Part shown: positions 9,383 through 17,409 of the stretch, in pieces | Layout: the number at the start of each line of letters is the position of its first letter | How positions within the stretch are numbered: position 1 is the first letter of the stretch | Assembly: GCF_019956555.1 (NCBI RefSeq) | Contig: NZ_JAHBDQ010000033.1 | Span: forward strand, 186,001-250,000 | From: Pseudomonas sp. A-RE-19 | Lineage (GTDB): Bacteria; Pseudomonadota; Gammaproteobacteria; Pseudomonadales; Pseudomonadaceae | Direction: 5' to 3' | DNA length: 64,000 bases | Made by a program: the position numbers and the translations under genes | Notes under the pieces: generated by a model | Database searches by the model: none | Seen by the model: the letters and a program-made list of their open reading frames with translations, nothing else | Told to the model about the DNA's origin: nothing

Positions 9383-10213
9383 TCAAACCACCGCAGCCCG
9401 CCGCTGCACGAACCGGTCAACATACTCATCCGCCGGCGAATGCAGGATCTCTCTCGGCGTGCCGACCTGAATCAGGCGGCCATCCTTGAGGATCGCGATG
9501 CGGTTGCCGATGCGCACCGCCTCGTCGAGGTCGTGGGTGATGAAGACGATGGTCTTGTGCAGGGTCTTTTGCAGTTCCAGCAACTGGTCCTGCATCTCGG
9601 CGCGGATCAGCGGGTCGAGGGCGCTGAAGGCTTCGTCCATCAGGATGATGTCGGTGTCCGCCGCCAGGGCGCGGGCCAGGCCTACACGCTGGCGCATACC
9701 GCCGGAAAGCTGATGCGGGTATTTGTTTTCGTAGCCCTTGAGGCCCACGGTGTTGATCCAGTGCAGCGCGCGCTCAGCGCACACTTGCTTGCTCTCGCCA
9801 CGCACTTTCAGGCCGTAGGCGACGTTATCCAGCACGGTCTTGTGCGGCAGCAGGCCGAAGCTCTGGAACACCATGCTGATCTTGTGCCGGCGAAATTCGC
9901 GCAGGGCTTCCATGTCGTATTGCAGGATGTCCACGCCGTCCACCAGAATCGCGCCGCTGGTGGGGTCGATCAGGCGATTGAAGTGGCGCACCAGGGTCGA
10001 CTTGCCGGAGCCGGACAGGCCCATGATCACGAAGATCTCGCCGGTGGCGATGCTCAGCGACAGGTCGTTCACACCGACCACGCAGCCGGTTTCGGCCAAC
10101 ACCTGGTCTTTGGTCTTGCCCTGGCCAATCATGCCCAGCGCATCCTTGGAACGGCTGCCGAAAATCTTGAAGACGTTTTTGACTTCGATCTTGCTGATGG
10201 CTGCGTTGCTCAT
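9383..10213 (-). CDS. hutV: Histidine ABC transporter ATP-binding protein
   Basis: A 276-residue ATPase of the ProV/glycine-betaine subfamily. It has Walker A GLSGSGKST, signature LSGGMRQR, Walker B ILMDEAFSALDP and the switch His in FITHDLDEA. It would energise uptake through HutW with HutX as binding protein. Its ATG overlaps the hutW stop codon as ATGA, indicating translational coupling. Unlike full-length ProV it ends soon after the nucleotide-binding domain, with little room for a CBS regulatory region. Assignment to histidine rests on operon context and on HutXWV of other pseudomonads. Confidence 0.92.
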   Translation of the reverse strand: MSNAAISKIEVKNVFKIFGSRSKDALGMIGQGKTKDQVLAETGCVVGVNDLSLSIATGEIFVIMGLSGSGKSTLVRHFNRLIDPTSGAILVDGVDILQYDMEALREFRRHKISMVFQSFGLLPHKTVLDNVAYGLKVRGESKQVCAERALHWINTVGLKGYENKYPHQLSGGMRQRVGLARALAADTDIILMDEAFSALDPLIRAEMQDQLLELQKTLHKTIVFITHDLDEAVRIGNRIAILKDGRLIQVGTPREILHSPADEYVDRFVQRRAAVV

Positions 10214-11061
10214 TTGCTCACCTCATGCCGTGGCCGACCATACGCCTGAGTAATGCGGTCGATGACCACTGCCAGAATCACGATCGCCAGACCGGCTTCA
10301 AGGCCGCGTCCGACGTTGAGGGTCTGAATCCCCACCAACACGTCTTCACCCAGGCCACGGGCACCGATCATCGAGGCGATCACCACCATCGACAGCGCCA
10401 TCATGGTGGTCTGGTTGATCCCGGCCATGATGCTCGGCAGGGCCAGCGGCAGTTGCACGCCAAACAGTTGCTGCCAGCGGTTGGCGCCGAAGGCGTTGAT
10501 CGCTTCCATCACTTCACCGTCGACCTGGCGAATACCCAGATCGGTCAGACGGATCAGCGGTGGCGCGGCGTAGATCACGGTCGCGAAAATCGCCGGAACC
10601 TTGCCCAGACCGAACAGCATCAGCACCGGGATCAGGTACACGAAACTCGGCATGGTCTGCATGATGTCCAGCAACGGCATCAGCACTGAACGCAGGCGAT
10701 TGCTGCGCGCCGAGAGGATGCCCAACGGAATGCCGATCAGCACCGAGATGACGGTAGCCACCATCATCAGCGCCAGGGTCTGCATCAGCTTGTCCCAGAG
10801 GCCGACCGCCCCCACCAGGAACAGCAGACCGACGATGACCGACGTGGTCACGACTTTGCGGGTCGCGTGCCAGGCAACGCCCGCCACGATCGCCAGCATC
10901 AGCCACCAGGGCGCCGAACGCAGCAGCCCTTCAAGATTGACGATGGCCCACAACAGGGTGTCGGAGATGTGCCGGAACACATCGCCGTAGTTGGTGACCA
11001 ACGAATCGACCCAACTGTTGACCCAGTCGGCGATGGAAAAGGTAAAGCTTTCGGGAAACAT
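10210..11061 (-). CDS. hutW: Histidine ABC transporter permease
   Basis: A 283-residue inner-membrane permease of the ProW/OpuAB type with about six to seven hydrophobic helices and the BPD domain segment (MQTMPSFVYLIPVLMLFG, then EAINAFGANRWQQ, the EAA-like loop that contacts the ATPase). The ATG at 11061 (MFPESFTFSIADW) matches the usual N-terminus; the frame extends further upstream without a clear ribosome site. It lies 71 bases after hutX and overlaps hutV by ATGA. Confidence 0.92.
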   Translation of the reverse strand: MFPESFTFSIADWVNSWVDSLVTNYGDVFRHISDTLLWAIVNLEGLLRSAPWWLMLAIVAGVAWHATRKVVTTSVIVGLLFLVGAVGLWDKLMQTLALMMVATVISVLIGIPLGILSARSNRLRSVLMPLLDIMQTMPSFVYLIPVLMLFGLGKVPAIFATVIYAAPPLIRLTDLGIRQVDGEVMEAINAFGANRWQQLFGVQLPLALPSIMAGINQTTMMALSMVVIASMIGARGLGEDVLVGIQTLNVGRGLEAGLAIVILAVVIDRITQAYGRPRHEVSK

Positions 11062-11132
11062 AAAAAGACTCTCAATCAAGGGGTTGCGATCAAGCATCCG
11101 ACTGCCGTTGCCGACAGTCGGAGACACTCGAC

Positions 11133-12101
11133 CTACAAGGCCGCGTCGATCTTTTTGGCTGCGTCTTCACTCACCCATGCGTGCCAGACTTCAGGATGTT
11201 CCTTCAAGAAGATCTTGGCCAGTTTTGGCGACTCGATCCGCTCTTTGGTCATGCGCCCAAGATTCTGGTTCAGCAGGTCGATTGGCACGTTGACCTTTTC
11301 CAGCACGGCCACCAGTTCCGGGGCTTGCTCGTGGAAAGTCTTGGACAGGCCGACCTTGATATCCACGGTCTTGTTCACGCCTGGTTTCTCTTCGAGTTTC
11401 ACCACGTCGATCTGGCCCATCAGCGGGGTTGGCGACCAGTAGTAGAACAGGATCGGCTCGCCACGCTTGTAGCTCGACAGCACGGCCGCATCCAGCGCCG
11501 GGCCGGTGCCTGGGCGGAAGTTGGTGTAGGTGCTTTCCAGGCCGTAGCTTTTCAGCATTTCGCTGTTGTCCAGCTCGCAGGTCCAGCCGGCCGGGCAGTT
11601 ATAGAAACGGCCCTTGGATGGCTCTTCGGCGTCCTTGAACACCGCGGAATACTTGCCCAGATCAGCAATGTTTTTCAGGTCCGGGGCTTTCGGCTCAAGC
11701 TTGCGCTTGGCATCGCCTTCGATCACATAACGCGGTACGTACCAGCCTTCGACGGCACCCACTACCGGCGCGCCGACACCGACTACCTTGCCGGCCTTCT
11801 CAGCCTTGTTCCAGACCTCGCTGCGGCCGACCCACTCTTCGGCAAACACTTGAATGTCGTTGCTGCTCAGGGCGTTTTCCATGGTGATGGAGTTGCCTGG
11901 CAGGCTGTCGGTCTTGCAGTCGTAGCCTTTCTCCAGCACGACTTGCAGCACGTCGGTCAGCAGCATGGCGCTTTCCCAGTTCAGGCCGGCGAATTTCACC
12001 GGTTTGCCCGATTCGCACCAGCCCGCCGCCTGAGTGGCGCCGGCACTGGCCAACAGGCCCATGGAAAGCAATGTGGTCAGCAGGGTCTTGTTCGATTTCA
12101 T
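11133..12101 (-). CDS. hutX: Histidine ABC transporter periplasmic binding protein
   Basis: A 322-residue binding protein of the OpuAC family with a signal peptide (cleavage near ATQA-AGWCES). Two nearby cysteines (NCPAGWTCELDN) may form a disulphide. Aromatic residues in GLNWESAM, AEEWVGR and YYWSPTP are placed as in betaine-type binding proteins, but the hut context points to histidine. AGGAG lies 9 bases before the ATG. It is followed by its permease and ATPase, giving a complete importer. Confidence 0.9.
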   Translation of the reverse strand: MKSNKTLLTTLLSMGLLASAGATQAAGWCESGKPVKFAGLNWESAMLLTDVLQVVLEKGYDCKTDSLPGNSITMENALSSNDIQVFAEEWVGRSEVWNKAEKAGKVVGVGAPVVGAVEGWYVPRYVIEGDAKRKLEPKAPDLKNIADLGKYSAVFKDAEEPSKGRFYNCPAGWTCELDNSEMLKSYGLESTYTNFRPGTGPALDAAVLSSYKRGEPILFYYWSPTPLMGQIDVVKLEEKPGVNKTVDIKVGLSKTFHEQAPELVAVLEKVNVPIDLLNQNLGRMTKERIESPKLAKIFLKEHPEVWHAWVSEDAAKKIDAAL

Positions 12102-12169
12102 TGTGTGACGCTCCTAATCATGAGTTGGCTTACGGCAGTCAAGAGGCATCCAGCCCTGTTCACGTCCAG

Positions 12170-13642
12170 TCAGGCCTGCGCCGCAGCGCGACCGGCCCCG
12201 CTTTTTATAGGTGCTGCATCGCTGTCCTGCTCGACTGGCAGAATCAGGTGATCGGGTACTGCGCTGTGCCATTTTTTCGCGCACACGTAATACAGGCCTG
12301 CGGGAAGCACCAGACCGATGATCCAGGAAATATCCACACCACCCAGAGCGTCCACCAGCGGACCGGTGTAGAACTTGGTAGAGATGAACGGCAGTTGCAC
12401 CAGCACACCGAAGACATAAACGCTGATACCGAGGGGGTTCCAGCGGCCGTAGCGACCGTTTGGATCGGCCAGTGCCGGCACGTCATAGCGCTCGCGAGTG
12501 ATGCAGTAGTAGTCCACCAGGTTGATCGCGCTCCATGGTGTAAAGAACGCCAGCAAAAACAGGATGAAGGACTTGAACGCACCGAGGAACGAGTGTTGAC
12601 CGAGCAACGCCATCAGGGTCGCAGCACCGACGATGACCAGCACGAAGACCAGACGCTGCAAGCGCGTTACCCGCAGGTCACCACGGAAACCGCTGATGAC
12701 GGTCGCAATGCACATGAAGCTGCCGTAGGAGTTCAGCGTGGAGATGGTGACCTTGCCGAACGCGATGCTGAAGTACAGCAGCGCAGCGGTGGCACCGGTA
12801 CCGCCCAGACCCACGATGTAGGCCACTTCGTGGCCGGCGAACTGCCCGTTGGCCGAGGCGGCCGCAAGCACGCCGAGGATCATCGCCACCTGTGCGCCAA
12901 TGACCGAACCCGCGCCTGCGGCGAAAAAGGTCTTCACCGAGGAAGTCTTGCTCGGCAGGTAGCGTGAATAGTCAGCCACGTAGGGGCCGAAGGCGATCTG
13001 CCAGGACGCCGCGAGCGACACCGCGAGCAAGAAACTGCTCCAGCTGAAGTGGCGGATTTGCAACAGTGCGCCAACGTCAACCTGGCTCATCAGACGGCTG
13101 AACAGATAAACAAAGGCAATCACGCCAATGACACTGGCAACACGGCCGATCCAATGGATCACCCGATAACCGAGCACCGTGACCAGCACGATGACGCTGG
13201 CGAAGATGAGGATACCGACGCTGTCGCTGACGCCAAACAACTGGCCCAGCGCCTGGCCGGAAAGCACGGTGCCCGTTGCGGTGAAGCCCAGGTACATCAG
13301 GCACACCAGCACGATCGGGATGGCCGCGCCATAAACACCGAACTGCACCCGGCTGGAGATCATCTGCGGCAGGCCAAGCTTGGGCCCTTGCGCCGCATGC
13401 AGCGCCATTACGCCACCGCCCAGCAGTTGACCGATCAACAGACCGATCAACGACCAGAACACGTCACCGCCCAGCACCACGGCCAGGGCCCCGGTGACAA
13501 TCGCGGTGATTTGCAGGTTGGCACCCATCCACAGGGTGAACTGGCTCAACAGACGACCGTGTCTCTCCGCTTCCGGGATGTAGTCGATCGAACGTTTCTC
13601 GATCAACGGTTTACTGCCTGCACGATCGTCATTAACAGCCAT
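12170..13642 (-). CDS. NCS1-family permease, probable urocanate transporter (HutTu-like)
   Basis: A 490-residue membrane protein of the nucleobase:cation symporter-1 (cytosine/purine permease) family with about twelve hydrophobic helices. N-terminal features include RHGRLLSQFTLWMGANLQ, and the middle has ADYSRYLPSKTSSVK, both typical of CodB-like permeases. It lies directly between hutU and hutX. In P. fluorescens a transporter encoded next to hutU takes up urocanate, so urocanate is the most likely cargo here; cytosine, allantoin or hydantoin cannot be excluded from sequence. Confidence 0.85.
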   Translation of the reverse strand: MAVNDDRAGSKPLIEKRSIDYIPEAERHGRLLSQFTLWMGANLQITAIVTGALAVVLGGDVFWSLIGLLIGQLLGGGVMALHAAQGPKLGLPQMISSRVQFGVYGAAIPIVLVCLMYLGFTATGTVLSGQALGQLFGVSDSVGILIFASVIVLVTVLGYRVIHWIGRVASVIGVIAFVYLFSRLMSQVDVGALLQIRHFSWSSFLLAVSLAASWQIAFGPYVADYSRYLPSKTSSVKTFFAAGAGSVIGAQVAMILGVLAAASANGQFAGHEVAYIVGLGGTGATAALLYFSIAFGKVTISTLNSYGSFMCIATVISGFRGDLRVTRLQRLVFVLVIVGAATLMALLGQHSFLGAFKSFILFLLAFFTPWSAINLVDYYCITRERYDVPALADPNGRYGRWNPLGISVYVFGVLVQLPFISTKFYTGPLVDALGGVDISWIIGLVLPAGLYYVCAKKWHSAVPDHLILPVEQDSDAAPIKSGAGRAAAQA

Positions 13643-13684
13643 TGTTCAACCTCTGTGGATTGTTTGTCGGTGTTGGTGATCCCC

Positions 13685-13756
13685 GTAGGAGTGAGGCTTG
13701 CCCGCGAAGGCGTCTTTTCTGACACACCGCGGTTCGCGGGCAAGCCTCGCTCCTAC
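13685..13756. repeat. REPIN, inverted REP pair (GAGGCTTGCCCGCG type)
   Basis: GTAGGAGTGAGGCTTGCCCG and its imperfect reverse complement surround about 25 bases in the gap between hutU and the NCS1 permease gene. Confidence 0.9.
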
Positions 13757-13783
13757 AGGTTTTGCATCAGGCCAAAGCCTGTT

Positions 13784-15472
13784 TTATTTGCCGGTAATCA
13801 TCGGCAGGTTCAGTCCCTGCTCCTTGGCACAGTCGATCGCGATCTGGTAACCGGCATCGGCGTGACGCATAACGCCAGTCGCCGGGTCGTTGTGCAGCAC
13901 GCGAGCGATACGCTCGGCCGCTTCATCCGTACCGTCGCAGACAATCACCATGCCCGAGTGCTGGGAGAAGCCCATGCCGACGCCGCCGCCGTGGTGCAGG
14001 GAAACCCAGGTCGCGCCGCTCGCGGTATTGAGCAAGGCGTTGAGCAGTGGCCAGTCGGACACGGCGTCGGAACCGTCCTGCATCGATTCGGTTTCGCGGT
14101 TCGGGCTGGCAACAGAGCCTGAGTCCAGGTGATCGCGACCGATCACGATTGGCGCGGACAATTCACCGCTGCGCACCATTTCGTTGAACGCCAGACCCAG
14201 CTTGGCGCGCAGGCCCAGGCCAACCCAGCAGATACGTGCCGGCAGACCCTGGAAGCTGATGCGCTCACGGGCCATGTCCAGCCAGTTGTGCAGGTGGGCG
14301 TCGTCCGGGATCAGTTCTTTGACCTTGGCGTCGGTTTTGTAGATGTCTTGCGGATCGCCCGACAGTGCAGCCCAACGGAACGGGCCGATGCCACGGCAGA
14401 ACAGCGGACGGATGTAAGCCGGTACGAAGCCTGGGAAGTCGAATGCGTTTTCCACGCCCTCTTCCTGGGCCATCTGACGGATGTTGTTGCCGTAGTCGAA
14501 AGTCGGTACACCCATTTTCTGGAAGTCCAACATCGCCTTGACGTGCACAGCCATCGATTGCTTGGCAGCTTTGATCACTGCGGCGGGTTCGGTCTTGGCG
14601 CGAGCGCGGTACTCTTCCCAGGTCCAGCCGGCTGGCAGGTAGCCGTTGAGCGGGTCGTGGGCGCTGGTCTGGTCGGTGACCATGTCCGGGCGCACGCCGC
14701 GCTTGACCAGTTCAGGAAGGATTTCAGCCGCGTTACCCAGCAGGGCGATGGAAATCGCTTTGCCTTCCTTGGTGTATTTGGCGATGCGGGCCAGGGCGTC
14801 GTCGAGGTCGGTGGCTTGCTCATCGACGTAGCGGCTTTTCAGACGGAAATCGATACTGACCTGCTGGCATTCGATGTTCAGCGAGCAAGCGCCGGCCAGG
14901 GTTGCGGCCAGAGGCTGAGCACCGCCCATGCCGCCGAGGCCTGCGGTCAGGACCCAACGACCTTTAAGGTCATCGTTGTAGTGTTGGCGACCGGCTTCGA
15001 CGAAGGTTTCGTAGGTGCCCTGAACGATGCCCTGGCTGCCGATGTAGATCCAGCTGCCAGCGGTCATCTGGCCGTACATGGCCAGGCCTTTGGCGTCGAG
15101 TTCGTTGAAGTGTTCCCAGCTCGCCCAGTGTGGCACCAGGTTGGAGTTGGCGATCAGCACGCGCGGGGCGTTGCTGTGGGTCTTGAACACGCCGACCGGT
15201 TTGCCGGATTGCACCAGCAGGGTCTCGTCGTCGTTCAGGTTGGTCAGGCTTTCGACGATCTTGTCGTAGCATTCCCAGTTACGTGCCGCACGACCGATAC
15301 CACCGTAAACCACCAGTTCTTTAGGGTTCTCGGCAACTTCCGGGTCGAGGTTGTTCATCAGCATGCGCAGCGGCGCTTCAGTCAGCCAGCTCTTGGCGGT
15401 CAGCTTGTTACCGCGAGCAGCACGGATTTCGACATTGCGGTATTTAGTAGGTTTCTGGGTGTTGTCAGTCAC
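13784..15472 (-). CDS. hutU: Urocanate hydratase (urocanase)
   Basis: HutU adds water to urocanate to give 4-imidazolone-5-propionate using a tightly bound NAD+ as electrophile. The 562-residue protein has the nucleotide-binding glycine-rich loop [14 protein letters not shown] (around 176-189), the conserved Cys415 in [14 protein letters not shown] (Cys410 in the 557-residue P. putida enzyme), and [13 protein letters not shown] near the C-terminus. The start codon is GTG (GTG ACT GAC AAC) with AGGAG 8 bases upstream. It is the first gene of the long leftward hut series, behind a sigma-54-type promoter and HutC operator. Confidence 0.97.
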   Translation of the reverse strand: MTDNTQKPTKYRNVEIRAARGNKLTAKSWLTEAPLRMLMNNLDPEVAENPKELVVYGGIGRAARNWECYDKIVESLTNLNDDETLLVQSGKPVGVFKTHSNAPRVLIANSNLVPHWASWEHFNELDAKGLAMYGQMTAGSWIYIGSQGIVQGTYETFVEAGRQHYNDDLKGRWVLTAGLGGMGGAQPLAATLAGACSLNIECQQVSIDFRLKSRYVDEQATDLDDALARIAKYTKEGKAISIALLGNAAEILPELVKRGVRPDMVTDQTSAHDPLNGYLPAGWTWEEYRARAKTEPAAVIKAAKQSMAVHVKAMLDFQKMGVPTFDYGNNIRQMAQEEGVENAFDFPGFVPAYIRPLFCRGIGPFRWAALSGDPQDIYKTDAKVKELIPDDAHLHNWLDMARERISFQGLPARICWVGLGLRAKLGLAFNEMVRSGELSAPIVIGRDHLDSGSVASPNRETESMQDGSDAVSDWPLLNALLNTASGATWVSLHHGGGVGMGFSQHSGMVIVCDGTDEAAERIARVLHNDPATGVMRHADAGYQIAIDCAKEQGLNLPMITGK

Positions 15473-15606
15473 GAAAAAGACTCCTCAGCGATCAAATCCA
15501 AACCAACCCTGGCGGTGGGCGAGCCAGCCTGTGCGCATGGTTGCGCCACAAGCGAATCAGTGGACGTTACGAGGAGTCTCGATCGACTCATACGCATACG
15601 TCTTTA

Positions 15607-15620
15607 CTTGTACATACAAG
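15607..15620. promoter_or_regulatory. Putative HutC operator at hutU
   Basis: The sequence CTTGTACATACAAG is a near-perfect dyad (TTGTA-CA-TACAA). It resembles GntR/HutC operators and covers the predicted transcription start of the hutU sigma-54 promoter, so bound HutC would block initiation. Urocanate is the known inducer of HutC. Confidence 0.75.
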
Positions 15621-15624
15621 CATA

Positions 15625-15640
15625 TGCAATCAAGCGGCCA
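15625..15640 (-). promoter_or_regulatory. Putative sigma-54 promoter of hutU
   Basis: On the minus strand the sequence reads TGGCCGCTTGATTGCA: the -24 GG and -12 GC are twelve bases apart, with TTGCA at -12. It predicts a start near 15614. A sigma-54-dependent hutU promoter driven by CbrAB and NtrBC is established for P. fluorescens. Confidence 0.75.
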
Positions 15641-15752
15641 ACTTGCTGGATAAGCATTCAAGAAAAATTCTGGAAGGGCTGGAAAGCGCCTGGATCAAGG
15701 GTTCTGGCGCAGATGAAATTTTTCGAGGGGATTTTGCGGAAGGGGCGAAGGC

Positions 15753-15798
15753 TGTTACTTGAGCGTGGTTTTGCGCCACGCTGGGGCGTTCGGTAACA
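15753..15798. promoter_or_regulatory. Inverted TGTTAC/GTAACA pair with internal hairpin, possible enhancer site
   Basis: TGTTAC (15753-15758) and GTAACA (15793-15798) flank a perfect 7-bp hairpin (AGCGTGG/CCACGCT, 15762-15782). It lies 110-160 bases upstream of the hutU sigma-54 promoter, where an enhancer-binding protein such as CbrB would bind. The role is inferred from position and dyad symmetry only. Confidence 0.4.
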
Positions 15799-15830
15799 AA
15801 GTGGTGCGCGATGGGGAACGCTTAAAAGCA

Positions 15831-15930
15831 AAAGATCGCAGCCTTCGGCAGCTCCTGCAGATTCAATGTCCACCCGCGATATTTGCGGCGAACATGATCA
15901 ATGTAGGAGCTGCCGAAGGCTGCGATCTTT
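15831..15930. repeat. REPIN, inverted REP pair (GATCGCAGCCTTCGGCAGCTCC type)
   Basis: AAAGATCGCAGCCTTCGGCA and its reverse complement surround about 50 bases. This is a second REP family, unrelated in core sequence to the TGGGAGCG types. Confidence 0.9.
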
Positions 15931-15943
15931 TGAGGATTTTGGA

Positions 15944-16513
15944 TCAGCGCGCGATCAGCTCGATCACGCAACACTGACCCTTGATAGAGATATCCAGCAG
16001 CCCGACGTTACCATCCAGTTGCAGGCAATCATGACGGCCGAGTTGGCTGGTGTCGTTACCCACCTTCACTTCAAGCTCGTCGGTGACACTGAACACCAGC
16101 ACGGTGCCGGCCGAGCTGAAAAACCGCTGCTCGCCCTCCAGCCACTGCAACCGCGCGCGGTAACGGTCCGGCGCATAAATCAGGTTGAAATCGCGAATCG
16201 GCCCGCCGAGCAATGCGCAGGACACATGACTCTCACCACTGAAAGCGAAGGGGTCCAGCGGTAACAATGCCCGCGTGTTCTGACCGTCGACACGCAAGGT
16301 CATGCCCTCGCCTTGCAGCACGGTGATCACTCGCTCATAGCCGGCAAAGGTAGAAAACCCGCCCGACTCGCCGATGTCGGCAATCGACAGGCGCCAGCCA
16401 AAACCATCAAGGCCCACACCGCTATCGCGGGTGATTTCCTCGGTGCTACCGCCGCCGTTTTTCCACGGCATGCGCGGGTAATCGGCCGCGCGTAAAACCT
16501 TCAACTGACCCAT
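15944..16513 (-). CDS. hutD: HutD, hut operon modulator of cupin-like fold
   Basis: A 189-residue HutD/Ves-family protein recognised by its N-terminus LRAADYPRMPWKNGGGSTEE and the inner motif WRLSIADI. Members fold as a double-stranded beta barrel related to cupins and have no demonstrated catalytic role. In P. fluorescens HutD limits hut expression and affects fitness on histidine. It follows hutC by 27 bases in the same direction and is probably co-transcribed with it, separate from the hutU transcript because the sigma-54 promoter lies downstream. Confidence 0.93.
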   Translation of the reverse strand: MGQLKVLRAADYPRMPWKNGGGSTEEITRDSGVGLDGFGWRLSIADIGESGGFSTFAGYERVITVLQGEGMTLRVDGQNTRALLPLDPFAFSGESHVSCALLGGPIRDFNLIYAPDRYRARLQWLEGEQRFFSSAGTVLVFSVTDELEVKVGNDTSQLGRHDCLQLDGNVGLLDISIKGQCCVIELIAR

Positions 16514-16540
16514 TTATGTCTCTTTATTATTTATGGCTCT

Positions 16541-17302
16541 TTATTTATGAAACCGTCCTTCCAGACGATGACGGGAACCGGGGTGGATCAAACGGGCGGC
16601 GGTCACTGGCTGACGGCCGGACCAGGTGCGGCGGCGAATCAGCAGGCACGGTTCGCCCTTTTCAATCTGCAGTAACTTGCACTCGGACGGCTCGGCGAGA
16701 ATCGCTTCGACCACATGCTCGCCTTCGGTCAACGGCGCGACCTGATTCAAATAGGCATATGGCGTTTGTACGGTGAAGTCTTGCTTGAGGTAGTCCGGCG
16801 CCACCAGCGCGTTGACGAAACGGTCTTCGATTTGCACCGGAATATCGTTTTCGAAATGCACGATCAGCGAGTGGAACACCTTCTGGCCTTCGCGCATGTC
16901 CAGGGCCAGGGCCCGCTCGGAACCGGCGGCCTCTTCTTCGAGGGTGATCACCTTGCAGGTGTGACGATGGCCACGGGAGGCGATCTCGTCGGCGATGTTG
17001 TGCACCTCAAACAAGGCAGACTGGCTTTTCGGTTCGGCGACAAACGTACCGACACCCTGCATACGCACCAGCAAGCCGTCGGCGGTCATCTCGCGCAGGG
17101 CACGATTGATGGTCATGCGGCTGAAACCCAGCTGATTGACCAACTCGCTTTCCGACGGAACGCGGTAGTGCGGTGGCCAGTTTCCACTGTCGATCTGCTG
17201 GGTGATCATCTGTTTGACGCGGGCGTACAGGGGCGCCGGACTGTCGCCCAGATTGGCGCTCAGATTGGCATTCGGCGGCAATGTGGCAGAGGGAGTCGGC
17301 AC
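16541..17302 (-). CDS. hutC: Histidine utilisation repressor, GntR/HutC family
   Basis: A 253-residue regulator. Residues about 24-90 form the winged helix-turn-helix (PLYARVKQMI, then VPSESELVNQLGFSRMTINR), and the remainder is a UTRA effector domain that in HutC binds urocanate. HutC represses the hut promoters until urocanate accumulates. The start lies about 70 bases from the palindrome TGTATATACA in the hutC-hutF gap, implying autoregulation. Confidence 0.96.
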   Translation of the reverse strand: MPTPSATLPPNANLSANLGDSPAPLYARVKQMITQQIDSGNWPPHYRVPSESELVNQLGFSRMTINRALREMTADGLLVRMQGVGTFVAEPKSQSALFEVHNIADEIASRGHRHTCKVITLEEEAAGSERALALDMREGQKVFHSLIVHFENDIPVQIEDRFVNALVAPDYLKQDFTVQTPYAYLNQVAPLTEGEHVVEAILAEPSECKLLQIEKGEPCLLIRRRTWSGRQPVTAARLIHPGSRHRLEGRFHK

Positions 17303-17373
17303 GGTTAATCCTTGTTCATTTGTTAGAGGTTGCTAGCTTGCCGGAGTTTACCGAGCAGGCAAACGTCTGTATA

Positions 17374-17383
17374 TGTATATACA
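17374..17383. promoter_or_regulatory. Putative HutC operator in the hutC-hutF gap
   Basis: TGTATATACA is a perfect 10-bp palindrome between the divergent hutC and hutF starts, within a wider TA-rich dyad. It shares the TGTA-TACA core with the hutU operator and could control both directions. Confidence 0.7.
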
Positions 17384-17409
17384 AATAACACACGATGGGG
17401 TGCTGAACC

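Larger units (their letters stand above)
15473..15943. other. hutU upstream regulatory region
   Basis: This 470-base gap holds no gene. From hutU outward it contains a leader of about 140 bases, the HutC-type palindrome 15607-15620, the sigma-54-type promoter 15625-15640, an AT-rich stretch, an inverted TGTTAC/GTAACA pair around a hairpin (15753-15798), and a REP pair abutting hutD. Confidence 0.75.

Noticed and set aside
15520-15545. A second sigma-54-like sequence near hutU (TGGCGCAACCATGC on the minus strand)
   Set aside because: GG and GC are 11 rather than 12 apart, and sigma-54 tolerates little change in spacing. The site at 15625-15640 fits exactly.
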